Shown here piece by piece: positions 17,626-26,119 of a stretch of 64,000 nucleotides of DNA (position 1 is the stretch's first letter; each line of letters starts with the position of its first letter). The notes under the pieces were generated by a model. That model ran no database searches and was not told the DNA's origin. It saw nothing but the letters and a program-made list of their open reading frames with translations. The stretch comes from Pseudomonadota bacterium (lineage in GTDB: Bacteria; Pseudomonadota; Gammaproteobacteria; Steroidobacterales; Steroidobacteraceae). The position numbers and the translations under genes were made by a program. The stretch is from positions 38,475 to 102,474 of the forward strand of contig JAEZFW010000047.1 of NCBI GenBank assembly GCA_023417315.1, read 5' to 3'.

Positions 17626-18048
17626 TCAGCTGCGCTCAGGGCGAGCCATGAACATCCAGCGGTGACCTTCGAGATCCTCGGCGCGATAACGCCGGCCGGG
17701 GAAACCGTCTTCGATCTCGGTGAGAATCCGCGCTCCTGCCGTTTTCGCCCGGGCGAAATGTGCATCGACGTCTTCGACGTACACGAGGGCGCCGTCGACA
17801 ACCCATGGCACCTCTGACCAACGCTTCGCAGCTGGACAATGCTCGCGATGGTTCCTCGGAGATTGATAATGCGGTGTGCTCGCGAGCATGATGCGCCCGT
17901 TTCCAACGAGCATTTCTCCATGAGAGAGCTTGCCGCTCGCATCGCACATGCGCGCGACCTCCTCGAAGCCGAAGGCGCGTGCGAGCCACTCGAGCGCCGC
18001 CACGCCGTCTTCGTAGTTGAGCATGGGAATCACATCGGGTGAAACCAT
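17626..18048 (-). CDS. VOC-family (glyoxalase-like, PhnB-type) protein
   Basis: A 140-residue protein with two beta-alpha-beta-beta-beta half-modules of the vicinal oxygen chelate fold: MLNYEDGVAALEWLARAFGF at the start and VDAHFARAKTAGA with YRAEDLEGHRWMF at the end. Such proteins chelate a metal and act as glyoxalases, dioxygenases or resistance proteins; the substrate is unknown. It converges with the DUF3291 gene with 3 nt between stop codons. Confidence 0.8.
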   Translation of the reverse strand: MVSPDVIPMLNYEDGVAALEWLARAFGFEEVARMCDASGKLSHGEMLVGNGRIMLASTPHYQSPRNHREHCPAAKRWSEVPWVVDGALVYVEDVDAHFARAKTAGARILTEIEDGFPGRRYRAEDLEGHRWMFMARPERS

Positions 18049-18073
18049 CGCGAGTCCTCCGTGAGACTGATAC

Positions 18074-18478
18074 TCAAGACCATTGAGCCAGTACTTCTGC
18101 TTCGGTCATCTTGCCGTGCTCGCCGGCGAGCTCGTAGTTCGCCGGTTTATGATCGATGAAGATCTCCGAGCCGAGCGTGAGGGCAGATGAATCATCGAGC
18201 GCCCCCACGCTCAGGAAGCTTTGATTCGCGGGCACGAGGAAATAGAACAAGCTCGAGCCGCACTTCTTGCAGAAGCCGCGCTCCGCCCATTCGGAAGAAC
18301 GATACCGTGCGAGATCCTCGACACCCGAGAACTCGATTCCTTCCGCTCGGACGACCATCAACGGCCCAGTCGCCCAACGACGGCACATCCCGCAGTGGCA
18401 CACGTGGAAATGTTCGTCCGCATCGCTCGCCTTGAACTTCACTGCACTGCACAGGCACTGCCCTGAGACCGCCGGCAT
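18074..18478 (-). CDS. GFA-family zinc protein (second copy)
   Basis: A 134-residue protein with GQCLCSAV at the N-terminus, HVCHCGMCRRW near residue 25 and FCKKCGSSLF near residue 69, the cysteine set of the GFA/CENP-V family. It follows the VOC gene arrangement closely (25-nt gap, same strand) and is only distantly similar to the first GFA protein at 16.4 kb. Function beyond zinc binding is not established. Confidence 0.85.
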   Translation of the reverse strand: MPAVSGQCLCSAVKFKASDADEHFHVCHCGMCRRWATGPLMVVRAEGIEFSGVEDLARYRSSEWAERGFCKKCGSSLFYFLVPANQSFLSVGALDDSSALTLGSEIFIDHKPANYELAGEHGKMTEAEVLAQWS

Positions 18479-18596
18479 CGTTGACTCCTGCTAAGAAGAA
18501 CCCCGTTCGCCCCATTCGATCACATGGACGATGCGAACGCACGCGAGGTTACTCAGCATCGATGACACAGGCTGGCAGCATTCATGTGGAATGTTT

Positions 18597-19094
18597 TCAA
18601 GCGAGCTTCTTCTGCAGCGTTCGTTCGAGACCGCGCAGCTTGTTGTCGAGCGTTGCGAGTCCGAATGCGCCGAAGTGCGCCTGGTATTCCTCAGCTTGCT
18701 CGAGCGTCATGAGCTCCAGCAGAAACGTATTCTCGATCCAGATTTTCGTGAACTCGAACAAGCCGGTGCTAGCCGGGTACGCCTGCCATCCCAGCTCGGT
18801 GGCGCACTCCGCGATCTGCGTCGCAGAAAGAGGTGTTTGCATGAGCAAGTGCGTGCTCGTCCCCGCGCCCATGAGCTCGTCGGAAATCCTGCGCAGCCCG
18901 GCTTGCTTATCTTGCACATAACTCCACGGCAGGATCTCGAGCATCGTTCCGTGCACATCACCCAAACACACGAACCAAGCGCCGGCGGGAAACGGCGGTG
19001 AAGGCGCGCGTACCGCACTGCACTCGAGAAGCTTGGCAAGGCCCTTCGCAACGACTTCGGGGTGGCGGGCGCTGAACGAAACGTGATGAAGCAT
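18597..19094 (-). CDS. VOC-like small protein
   Basis: A 165-residue protein starting LHHVSFSARHP, which looks like the opening strand and helix of a VOC/glyoxalase domain, with GTSTHLLMQTPLS and IENTFLLELM later in the sequence. The exact subfamily was not recognised. Start ATG 19094 is supported by AGGAG upstream on the minus strand. It could be a VOC protein lacking one metal ligand. Confidence 0.55.
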   Translation of the reverse strand: MLHHVSFSARHPEVVAKGLAKLLECSAVRAPSPPFPAGAWFVCLGDVHGTMLEILPWSYVQDKQAGLRRISDELMGAGTSTHLLMQTPLSATQIAECATELGWQAYPASTGLFEFTKIWIENTFLLELMTLEQAEEYQAHFGAFGLATLDNKLRGLERTLQKKLA

Positions 19095-19444
19095 CGATTG
19101 CTCTCCTGCTTTAGTTGAGGTCTGCGCCGGGCGGCGCGCGTAGCCATGGGTTGCAAGAGAGCCGGGAATGGTTCCCGGCTGAGGTGGCTTTTCAGCCGAG
19201 AATGGCAAGGTTGGAGTGACTCAGACCTGCGGCAATGGCGTGATCCTCGCGCAGGCGAACCCATTGGGAGCAAAGATCCGGAGGGATCTTTGCCCTTCCC
19301 ACAATGCTCATCACCCTCGCGGAGGCGAGGGCCTATCAAAAGCAAGATTCAGATGGATCCTCGCCTTCGCGAGGACGACTACGTTTCTTGAGTCGAATCT
19401 CAACCCGCCAACAAGCCTGAGGAAAAAACGCGGGGCGACAGCTC
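19095..19444. repeat. Gene-free gap with a hairpin and an interspersed repeat copy
   Basis: A perfect 9-bp hairpin AGCCGGGAA-TGG-TTCCCGGCT lies at about 19161-19181. A copy of the GTCACCCTCGCGAAGGCGAG family lies at about 19308-19380 (CACCCTCGCGGAGGCGAGGG, then GGATCCTCGCCTTCGCGAGG). No coding signal is seen. Confidence 0.6.
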
Positions 19445-20284
19445 TCATCTGACCGAGCGGTCTTCTGGCAAGCCGAGCTGCTTGTAGAGCCCGCGACGCG
19501 CGTTCTTGTCGCCTTCGATCACCTTGTGTGCATAGCGTGCGACTTCGAGCGCGTGTGCGCGCGGAACGACGATGACGCCGTCTCCATCCGCGACGATCAC
19601 ATCGCCCGGCATCACGAGCACACCGCCCACGACGACGGGACGATTGACGGATTCGATTTCGTTGCGGCCCGGTCGAATGCCACGGCCGGGTTGTTTGAAA
19701 TAAAGCGGCACCTTCTGCGTGATGATTTCATCCGTGTCGCGAGCAGTGTTGCTCGTAACGACGCCGACTGCACCCTTTGCGATCCACGCCATGATGTTGT
19801 TCGAGCCGATGGATCCTACATCGGTCTGCGGCGCTTCTTCGATCACGACCACGCTGCCTTCTCGCAGGTGCTGCACGAACGGCTCGCCCGAGCGCTCGTT
19901 ATAGAAATTGCCGACCCAGGCATCGAAATCCGCTTCGCTGCGCTGACCTGCGGGCGGCTGCTGCGTGGGTACGTAACGTGCGGTGACCGCGATGCCGATG
20001 ATGCGATGCTTGTACTCCGTGGGATCCTTCCAGAGCGGATGAATGTCGGGATTCATGAGCCCCACGTCGTGCAAGCCGACGAAGTCCATGCCATCGGACA
20101 CATCCGCGACCCGCAATCCTTCGAATGCTTTCAAGATCGTTCGATCTTCCTCGAGCGTGTGTGTCTTGGTCGGCATGAACGTCGAGCCGCCGCTCGGATT
20201 CTTTGTTTCAGCGGCGATGGCGCAAGAGATGGCCGAAAGCGACAGCGCAGACGCAACGATGCACGAGCAGAAACGTGAACGCAT
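19445..20284 (-). CDS. Exported RraA-like (HMG/CHA aldolase fold) protein
   Basis: A 279-residue protein. From about residue 45 it matches the RraA/4-hydroxy-4-methyl-2-oxoglutarate aldolase family: LRVADVSDGMDFVGL, GIAVTARYVP, GSIGSNNIMAWIAKGAVGVV, and VVVGGVLVMPGDVIVADGDG. Members cleave short oxoacids or, in RraA, inhibit RNase E. The N-terminus has a signal-peptide-like stretch ending ISCAIAAE, so this copy looks exported, unusual for the fold. ATG 20284 is supported by GGGGGAC 5-10 nt upstream. A cytoplasmic form could start at the internal MPTKTHT. Confidence 0.7.
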   Translation of the reverse strand: MRSRFCSCIVASALSLSAISCAIAAETKNPSGGSTFMPTKTHTLEEDRTILKAFEGLRVADVSDGMDFVGLHDVGLMNPDIHPLWKDPTEYKHRIIGIAVTARYVPTQQPPAGQRSEADFDAWVGNFYNERSGEPFVQHLREGSVVVIEEAPQTDVGSIGSNNIMAWIAKGAVGVVTSNTARDTDEIITQKVPLYFKQPGRGIRPGRNEIESVNRPVVVGGVLVMPGDVIVADGDGVIVVPRAHALEVARYAHKVIEGDKNARRGLYKQLGLPEDRSVR

Positions 20285-20362
20285 GAAAGTCCCCCGGAGT
20301 CGATGGCGTGTTCTTGTCTGCGCGGATAGTGCGCCACCGCACGCCGAAGATGTCAACACAAT

Positions 20363-20530
20363 GGATGAGGGTGTCGAGGGGCGGCAGCGCAGGCTGCCGC
20401 GGTGCGCCTTTCGATCGTTTCTGCGATCGAAAGAGCCTTCCCTCTCCCGATCTGGGAGAGGGTTAGGGTGAGGGCCACACCAAAAAAGAACCGGCAGCCT
20501 GCGCTGCCGCGCTCGACGCCCTCATCCTAA
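20363..20530. repeat. Composite inverted repeat (GGCAGCGCAGGCTGCC arms)
   Basis: Outer arms GATGAGGGTGTCGAGGGGCG... (from 20363) and its complement CGCTCGACGCCCTCATCC (to 20530) carry an inner GGCAGCGCAGGCTGCC pair. The loop contains a CTTTCGATCG/CGATCGAAAG hairpin (20408-20433) and the common CCCTCTCCC / GGGAGAGGGTTAGGGTGAGG repeat found in many proteobacteria. Confidence 0.75.
20481..20508 (-). terminator. Intrinsic terminator of the RHS/immunity transcript
   Basis: On the minus strand GGCAGC-GCAG-GCTGCC is followed by GGTTCTTTTTTG. It lies 41 nt past the stop codon of the putative immunity gene and would end the TadE-RHS-immunity message. Confidence 0.6.
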
Positions 20531-20548
20531 CCTTCTCCCTGGGCAGAC

Positions 20549-21367
20549 TCAGTAGCCGATCTGCCCGATGATGTGCCGCCAATTTCCCGCGATGGGCTTG
20601 CGTTCGATGTAGATCCAGCGAATGAGGGCGAGTCGGAGGCGGAGAAGGGGGATTCCGAACAAGATGTTGCCGTCTACTTCTGTGGATTGAACATGAAAAC
20701 GCGGGTCACGGATCTTATCGAAATAGGGGTCGAAGTGGTCTTTAAGAGCGTTCTCGTTATTGGCTGATCTCTCCAGAAGCTCGAGTAGGCGTACGTTCCA
20801 GGTGTGGTAGTGCTCCACTCGATTGAACTTCTTACGAATCTGCAGTTTCTCTGCAGCGCGCTTGAGTTCGCCTGCGAGTATGAGCAGCTGAACGCCATCG
20901 ACGTATTCGCATTGTGCTAACTCTGTCCAGACAGGCCGATCCGTAAGGACGCCATGCAGAACTTCAGCGGCTGCGGACGCCAGCAAACTCGCATCCAGGT
21001 CTGAATCATCTGTCCAGGCGCGGGCAAACTGTCCTGTGCTCGTGAACCTACCATGTTCTACAGCACGTACTAGCGACCACCAAGTGCTCCACCGTTCATC
21101 ACCCGCACCAGCGTCGATCACCTGCAAGCACCGTTTGAGGCAAGTATCGACGAGTGGGTGGTCGTACTTCCCTGGTGCGATATCTAGCGCGAATGAGAGT
21201 TCATCTTCCGCGCGACCGGAGGGCGGAGATCTTAGTTTCTCCCAATCACTTAGAGCCAGCCGACGTTTGATGACCGCAGGGATCCCTTGGTTCTGATCGA
21301 GCTGCTTCTGCAAGCTTTCGATCCATCTGCTGGCTAGCCGGCTGCGCAAATACATTCCGTTGGTCAC
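20549..21367 (-). CDS. Putative immunity protein for the RHS toxin
   Basis: A 272-residue protein with no signal peptide or membrane segment and no family that I recognise. It is rich in leucine, arginine and acidic residues and looks alpha-helical. It begins 12 nt after the stop codon of the RHS gene and its base composition, like that of the RHS C-terminal region, is visibly poorer in G+C than the neighbours. In polymorphic toxin loci this is the place of the cognate immunity gene, so I infer that role. GTG 21367 has AGGGCGAG a few nt upstream; ATG 21355 is the alternative. Confidence 0.5.
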   Translation of the reverse strand: MTNGMYLRSRLASRWIESLQKQLDQNQGIPAVIKRRLALSDWEKLRSPPSGRAEDELSFALDIAPGKYDHPLVDTCLKRCLQVIDAGAGDERWSTWWSLVRAVEHGRFTSTGQFARAWTDDSDLDASLLASAAAEVLHGVLTDRPVWTELAQCEYVDGVQLLILAGELKRAAEKLQIRKKFNRVEHYHTWNVRLLELLERSANNENALKDHFDPYFDKIRDPRFHVQSTEVDGNILFGIPLLRLRLALIRWIYIERKPIAGNWRHIIGQIGY

Positions 21368-21379
21368 GTTTGCTCGCCC

Positions 21380-24300
21380 TTAGTCTACTCGCGGTACATC
21401 TTCAGGGAGGATGTATATCGCATCTAGTGGTCGACCGATAATGTTTGGAAACACATCCAGAGTTCCATGAGGGATCGTTGTGGTAGGAGAGATATAGAGA
21501 TGTGTTTCAAATGACCTCGTGTCGATCTGCTGCAGGATGTTGTCTTTGATGTCTGGGGGAATATTCGGATCGTTTAGAACATTCCGCCTTAGGACGGTTA
21601 AGTTAGTGATCAGCTGGCGTTCACCGCGAGCCCCGCCTCCAAAAGCCGTTATATCGTCAACTTCAGCGCCCGATTTCGCCTCGCCAATAACTAGAGTGCC
21701 ATCCTCCTTCACAAAAACCACATCGAAGCCATTTGTGGCGTTAGGATCGGGCCGTCCATTCCGATGTTTCGCATTGATCACGTATCTAGCATGGAAGAAG
21801 TTTCGTGCGAATGAAATGGCGGCCGCCTCTAAGGATATCCATCTCATTGGATGTGTTCCCGGCCGCCAGACATGATTGACACCCGCGATGAACTGCCGAA
21901 TCTGATTCCCGAATCCATCCGTTACGCGCTGAAGCATCTCTTGCGTCCACGGGAGCGGTGCGGGCGGAGGTGGGCGCGAGGTGGGGCCGAACATGCGGCG
22001 GATTTGGGCGGCAACGTTCGGGCCCATTCGGCGTGCGGCTGCGATGAGTCCGCCGCCTCCGGCCAATTCAAGAACCGCGTCCGTGAGCGCTCGAGCGAAG
22101 GCGCGTCCGGCAGCGCATAACTCCTCGATCGTTCGCGCTCGACCTATCGCGCCGTACGCACCGATGCTCGCCCTCGCGAGATCGACGATCGCCGCACCCA
22201 TGAATGCGAAGCCCAGCCCAACGATCAGGAGATCTGCTGCCCACCCGAAAGGTGTGAGTTGCGATAAACCCCACGCAGCGAAGATCGTCGCCGCGGTGGC
22301 GAGTGCTGCTGGATCGAGTAGCTCCTGTAACGCCGCGCCGACGGAATCGCGTAACGCTTCAGGCAAAGCTTGGATGGCTCCACGAAGGAACACACCGAAG
22401 CGATCGGTCCCGTCGTAGTCGGCTGGGATCGCCTGCAGTCCGAGCGGATCGACGAAGTTGATCGGATCGCCGTTCGCGAAGGCGTAAAGGTTGAGCCCGC
22501 CGAGCTGGCCGATCGGATCGGGTGTCAGATATCGAGAGGTCGCTGGATCGAAGTAACGGTTGAGGTTGTAGTGCAGGCCGGACTCGGCATCGAAGTACTG
22601 GTTGGAGGCTCGCAAGTCAATGCGATGTGCGCCGCGCTGAGATTGCACGCGATTGAGCGAGTCGAGCTCCGCTCGCCAGACGATGCGTTGATGCTCATCC
22701 GTTGCTGCGACAGGTGTGCCAAGCCAATCCGTATGGACCGCGTACACTCTGTCTCCGTCGAGCATTGCAACAGGCCGGTCACGCAGATACACGAACTGCT
22801 TCGTGATCCGCCCGTCCTGATCCGCTTCCGCGGTCAGCTTCGAACCGTGGTAGAAGAAGTAAGTGACGTGGCGTGTGCTTCCCGAGTAGACGACCTTTCG
22901 AATCCGTTCTCCGAACGCGTTGTATGTGTACTCGGCAATCGGCACGCCTTCATCGAAGATGCGGGCTAAGCGACCGAACGGGTCATATTCGAACGTACGA
23001 GCGCCGATGGACGTCGTGCGTCCCGCAGCATCGTAGGCGTAGTCGCTTCGCCTGCCATCCGATTCCACCTTGGCGAGCAGGCGATTCGTCGTTGAGTCCA
23101 TTCGCAACAGTGCGTGCCCTTCTGGCGATGTGACGATCCGAGCGTTGCCCGCCACGTCGTACGCGAGGTGCGAGAACTCATCGCCAGCCAGTGACGTGCG
23201 CGTCAATCGCCCTGCTGGGTCGTAGGCGAACTCGCGAACACGACCATCATTCGCTTTGATGATGCGACCCTGCGGATCGGTTTCGAGCTCGAACAGCGCG
23301 ACGCCTGCGGTGCCGAATCGACGCAATCTCCCATGTGGATCCAGCTCGCGCTCGAGCTCGAGCCCATTTCCGAATCGTGCAGCGGAACGATCGTAACGAT
23401 CGTCCGCCTCGTTGAGACCGGTGAGAATCGGTTGCGACCTGAACCAATCTGTGCGTTCGATCGAAGAAAGCACGCCTGGCTTCGCGTGCACCGAGGCGTT
23501 ATAGCGATACACGAGCGTCGTGCCATCCGGACTCGTTGTCTCGCGCAGTCGGCCGACGTCGTCATAACGATACGATCGCCGGAAGCGATGCGTGTCGATG
23601 CGCTGCTCGCGAAGAACTACCCGTCCTGCGAAGTCATATTCATATCGCTCATCACCCCACGAATACGCGAGGCGCTCCGGCTTGTTGAACGCGCCATACT
23701 CGATCAGGACTTGCTCGTGTCCAGCAATCATCGATTCGAGGCGGCCGAGCGCATCGTATGAATAGTGGATCGAGCGTCCGTCGCCGAAGCGACGGGCGAT
23801 CACTCGGCTCGCTTCGTCGTATTCGACCGTGAGCGCTCCGGCGTCTGGATTCACTGCGGAGACGACCCGGCCGAAGTCATCGAATCTGTAGTGACTTGCC
23901 AACCCGCGCTCATCGACCACTTGCTCGTGTTTGCGTGGACGACTGTCCGCGGACGCTGGTGCGATGAGCGAATCTGCAGCGGTTGCCCAGCTCTTGAATA
24001 TCGGCAGTCGAATGAAGGAGAGGGTCGCTGGCGAGAAGGGCTCGGGTTTCGAGCTCGGCTCAATGCTGGAATGCGGATTCAGGCTCTGCTGCGCGATCGT
24101 TCCGTCCGGATTGAGCAACCGACGTGCGACCGGTCGCCCTGCGGGGTCGGGCTCGAACTCAATTCGATTGTTGCCGCTATCGGCGATCGCGCTCAGCTGT
24201 GAGCCCTCGTACTCGAAGGTGAAGTGTTGGCCGATCGGATCGCTTAGCGCCGCGATGCGACCGCTGACGTCGTGCGTCACGACTGTGCTGAGCCCTGCTC

Positions 24301-26083
24301 GAGCATATCGGTTGATTCGGCCTGCCTCGTCGTACTCAAGATCGATCTGAACGCCATCGAGCGGCACGTAGCGATTCAATCGTCCAAGGGCATCATAGGC
24401 AAATCGCTCCTGCGCCCCGTTCGAATACGAAATGCTGGCGAGGAGCCCGCGAGCGTCGTAGGAAAGCGTGGTGCGATCGACAGTCCCAGTCAACGGACCA
24501 TCGATGGCCTTCAAGCGTCCGACGAGATGAGGGACGCCGTCCCTCGGCTCGTAGTAGCTATAGGCGAAGCTGCGTTCGATCGAATCGAACTTGAATGCAT
24601 CGCCCGCAGAAGCATAGCCGCTTTCAAGAATATGGAGCGGCTGTCCACGATCGTTGTAACTGACCTCGAACGTGTGAAACTGATCAGGCGCAATGCTGGG
24701 GCGCACGATGCGACTGGGCCGCGCAAGCGGGTCATCGCTCGCGTACTCATAGCGCTCGATGAGCTGGCGCGCGCCATTCTGCTCCCGCTCGCGCAACGTG
24801 ACTCGACCCCATCGGTCGCGCATAAGGATCTCGCTCCAGTCGACCATCTCAGGTGCGAGCCCGAGTCTCTCGACGCGCACGACGAGCCCGTTCTCGTCAT
24901 ACACATAGCGAACATTCGATGCGGGGCACGTCCGGCATCCGATGCCAATGGCCTCGATCAACTGATAACCTTGAGATGACTGCTTCCAGCGATAGGTTGT
25001 GCTTGCACCTCCCGTGTTCGTCAGCACCGATGTGCTCGTGCCGCGCGCGCTCGACTCGACGCGCGCCACGCTCACTCGTTGCCTGTCGAAGGATTCGCTG
25101 GAGATCGCGTGCCCGTTGGAGTCGTAGGTATACGTGCCTTCGAGCTGTCCGTCGCGGCCGATGATGCGGGCGAGCTGTAATGCGCCGCCGCTTGTGTCGT
25201 ATTCGTAACGCTTGTGTGTCCCGTCGGGGAAGCGCGCTTCGGTTAGCAATCCATTCGCGTCGTACGAGTAATGGATGACTTTGTGATCAGGAGTCGTCAG
25301 CGACTTGAGGCGATTCTGCGCGCCGCGAGCCGCCGAATCGTCATACGGGGGTAACCATTCGGACGGGCGGTCCCAGTACGCAAGCCGCAGCTCGCGACCC
25401 GCGAAATCCAGGACACGGTGGAGCCGTGCGCGCTTATCGTGCGCGAGCTCGATCCATTCGCCGCTCGGCGCTTGCACGCGCGCCAATGTTCCGCGTCCAT
25501 CGAAGGTGAGTTGACGGCCGTCTGGCCAGATCCATTTCCAGGGCCGAATCGAAGCGGCATTCGCCGACTTGGAACGACGAAGCAGGTCGATCGGGGAGAC
25601 TTCCTCCTCCACGACGCCATAGCCGAACTGAACGGAGTGAAAGCGTTGAATCCCCTGCTGTGGATCGCCAATCGCTTCAAACTCGATGCGCCGCCCGTCT
25701 CCCTGCGCGATGGTGATGCTCGCCGTGGATTCACGCTCCACTCGCAACAGAGCAGTCTCATACGTATGGCTCCATCCGCCGCCTAGCGCACCCGCTTGCA
25801 TGCTCGAGCTGTTGTAGTGGCGGGTGAACGAGAGGCCGAGCTCTCCCGGCAGATGAAAGTCGACCTCGGCCTGATACTTGTTGCCCGAGATGATGTCGAT
25901 CGGATTGTTCGCGCCCGTGCTCGGCCCGACTAAGCCTAGACTTGCAGTGTCATTTCGATCGCACGGGTTGCCGGTATCGCAGAGGACTTGCGCCTGTGCA
26001 CAGGTCAGCAGAAACCCTGTGGCTATTCCAGCCGCGAGAAGGCCGAGCGCACGAATGCGATGTTGGCGTGTGAGTCCATCCAT
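21380..26083 (-). CDS. Sec-exported RHS-repeat polymorphic toxin with PD-(D/E)XK-like nuclease tip
   Basis: 1567 residues. A signal peptide ends near TCAQAQ; a DUF6531-like entry module follows (NNPIDIISGNKYQAEVDFHL); many YD/RHS repeats run from about residue 150 to 1130; the RHS-associated core ends NPDPI-type YLTPDPIGQLGGLNLYAF... VDPLGL at about 1215. A linker (1216-1412) holds a hydrophobic stretch at about 1259-1315. The tip from about 1413 has D1454 in NGFDVVF and E1468-A-K1470 in VIGEAKSG, the PD-(D/E)XK nuclease pattern. RHS shells encapsulate and release such toxins. No PAAR or VgrG-binding domain is seen, so export is probably by Sec rather than type VI. Likely partners are the TadE-like gene upstream and the immunity gene downstream. 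Confidence 0.85.
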   Translation of the reverse strand: MDGLTRQHRIRALGLLAAGIATGFLLTCAQAQVLCDTGNPCDRNDTASLGLVGPSTGANNPIDIISGNKYQAEVDFHLPGELGLSFTRHYNSSSMQAGALGGGWSHTYETALLRVERESTASITIAQGDGRRIEFEAIGDPQQGIQRFHSVQFGYGVVEEEVSPIDLLRRSKSANAASIRPWKWIWPDGRQLTFDGRGTLARVQAPSGEWIELAHDKRARLHRVLDFAGRELRLAYWDRPSEWLPPYDDSAARGAQNRLKSLTTPDHKVIHYSYDANGLLTEARFPDGTHKRYEYDTSGGALQLARIIGRDGQLEGTYTYDSNGHAISSESFDRQRVSVARVESSARGTSTSVLTNTGGASTTYRWKQSSQGYQLIEAIGIGCRTCPASNVRYVYDENGLVVRVERLGLAPEMVDWSEILMRDRWGRVTLREREQNGARQLIERYEYASDDPLARPSRIVRPSIAPDQFHTFEVSYNDRGQPLHILESGYASAGDAFKFDSIERSFAYSYYEPRDGVPHLVGRLKAIDGPLTGTVDRTTLSYDARGLLASISYSNGAQERFAYDALGRLNRYVPLDGVQIDLEYDEAGRINRYARAGLSTVVTHDVSGRIAALSDPIGQHFTFEYEGSQLSAIADSGNNRIEFEPDPAGRPVARRLLNPDGTIAQQSLNPHSSIEPSSKPEPFSPATLSFIRLPIFKSWATAADSLIAPASADSRPRKHEQVVDERGLASHYRFDDFGRVVSAVNPDAGALTVEYDEASRVIARRFGDGRSIHYSYDALGRLESMIAGHEQVLIEYGAFNKPERLAYSWGDERYEYDFAGRVVLREQRIDTHRFRRSYRYDDVGRLRETTSPDGTTLVYRYNASVHAKPGVLSSIERTDWFRSQPILTGLNEADDRYDRSAARFGNGLELERELDPHGRLRRFGTAGVALFELETDPQGRIIKANDGRVREFAYDPAGRLTRTSLAGDEFSHLAYDVAGNARIVTSPEGHALLRMDSTTNRLLAKVESDGRRSDYAYDAAGRTTSIGARTFEYDPFGRLARIFDEGVPIAEYTYNAFGERIRKVVYSGSTRHVTYFFYHGSKLTAEADQDGRITKQFVYLRDRPVAMLDGDRVYAVHTDWLGTPVAATDEHQRIVWRAELDSLNRVQSQRGAHRIDLRASNQYFDAESGLHYNLNRYFDPATSRYLTPDPIGQLGGLNLYAFANGDPINFVDPLGLQAIPADYDGTDRFGVFLRGAIQALPEALRDSVGAALQELLDPAALATAATIFAAWGLSQLTPFGWAADLLIVGLGFAFMGAAIVDLARASIGAYGAIGRARTIEELCAAGRAFARALTDAVLELAGGGGLIAAARRMGPNVAAQIRRMFGPTSRPPPPAPLPWTQEMLQRVTDGFGNQIRQFIAGVNHVWRPGTHPMRWISLEAAAISFARNFFHARYVINAKHRNGRPDPNATNGFDVVFVKEDGTLVIGEAKSGAEVDDITAFGGGARGERQLITNLTVLRRNVLNDPNIPPDIKDNILQQIDTRSFETHLYISPTTTIPHGTLDVFPNIIGRPLDAIYILPEDVPRVD

Positions 26084-26119
26084 GGAGCTCGGTCCTTTGA
26101 TGAGTCGCTGAATGCGGGT

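Noticed and set aside
20363..20530. Insertion sequence or integrase-associated attachment site beside the RHS locus
   Set aside because: Inverted repeats are present, but no transposase, integrase, direct target repeat or tRNA target is found.
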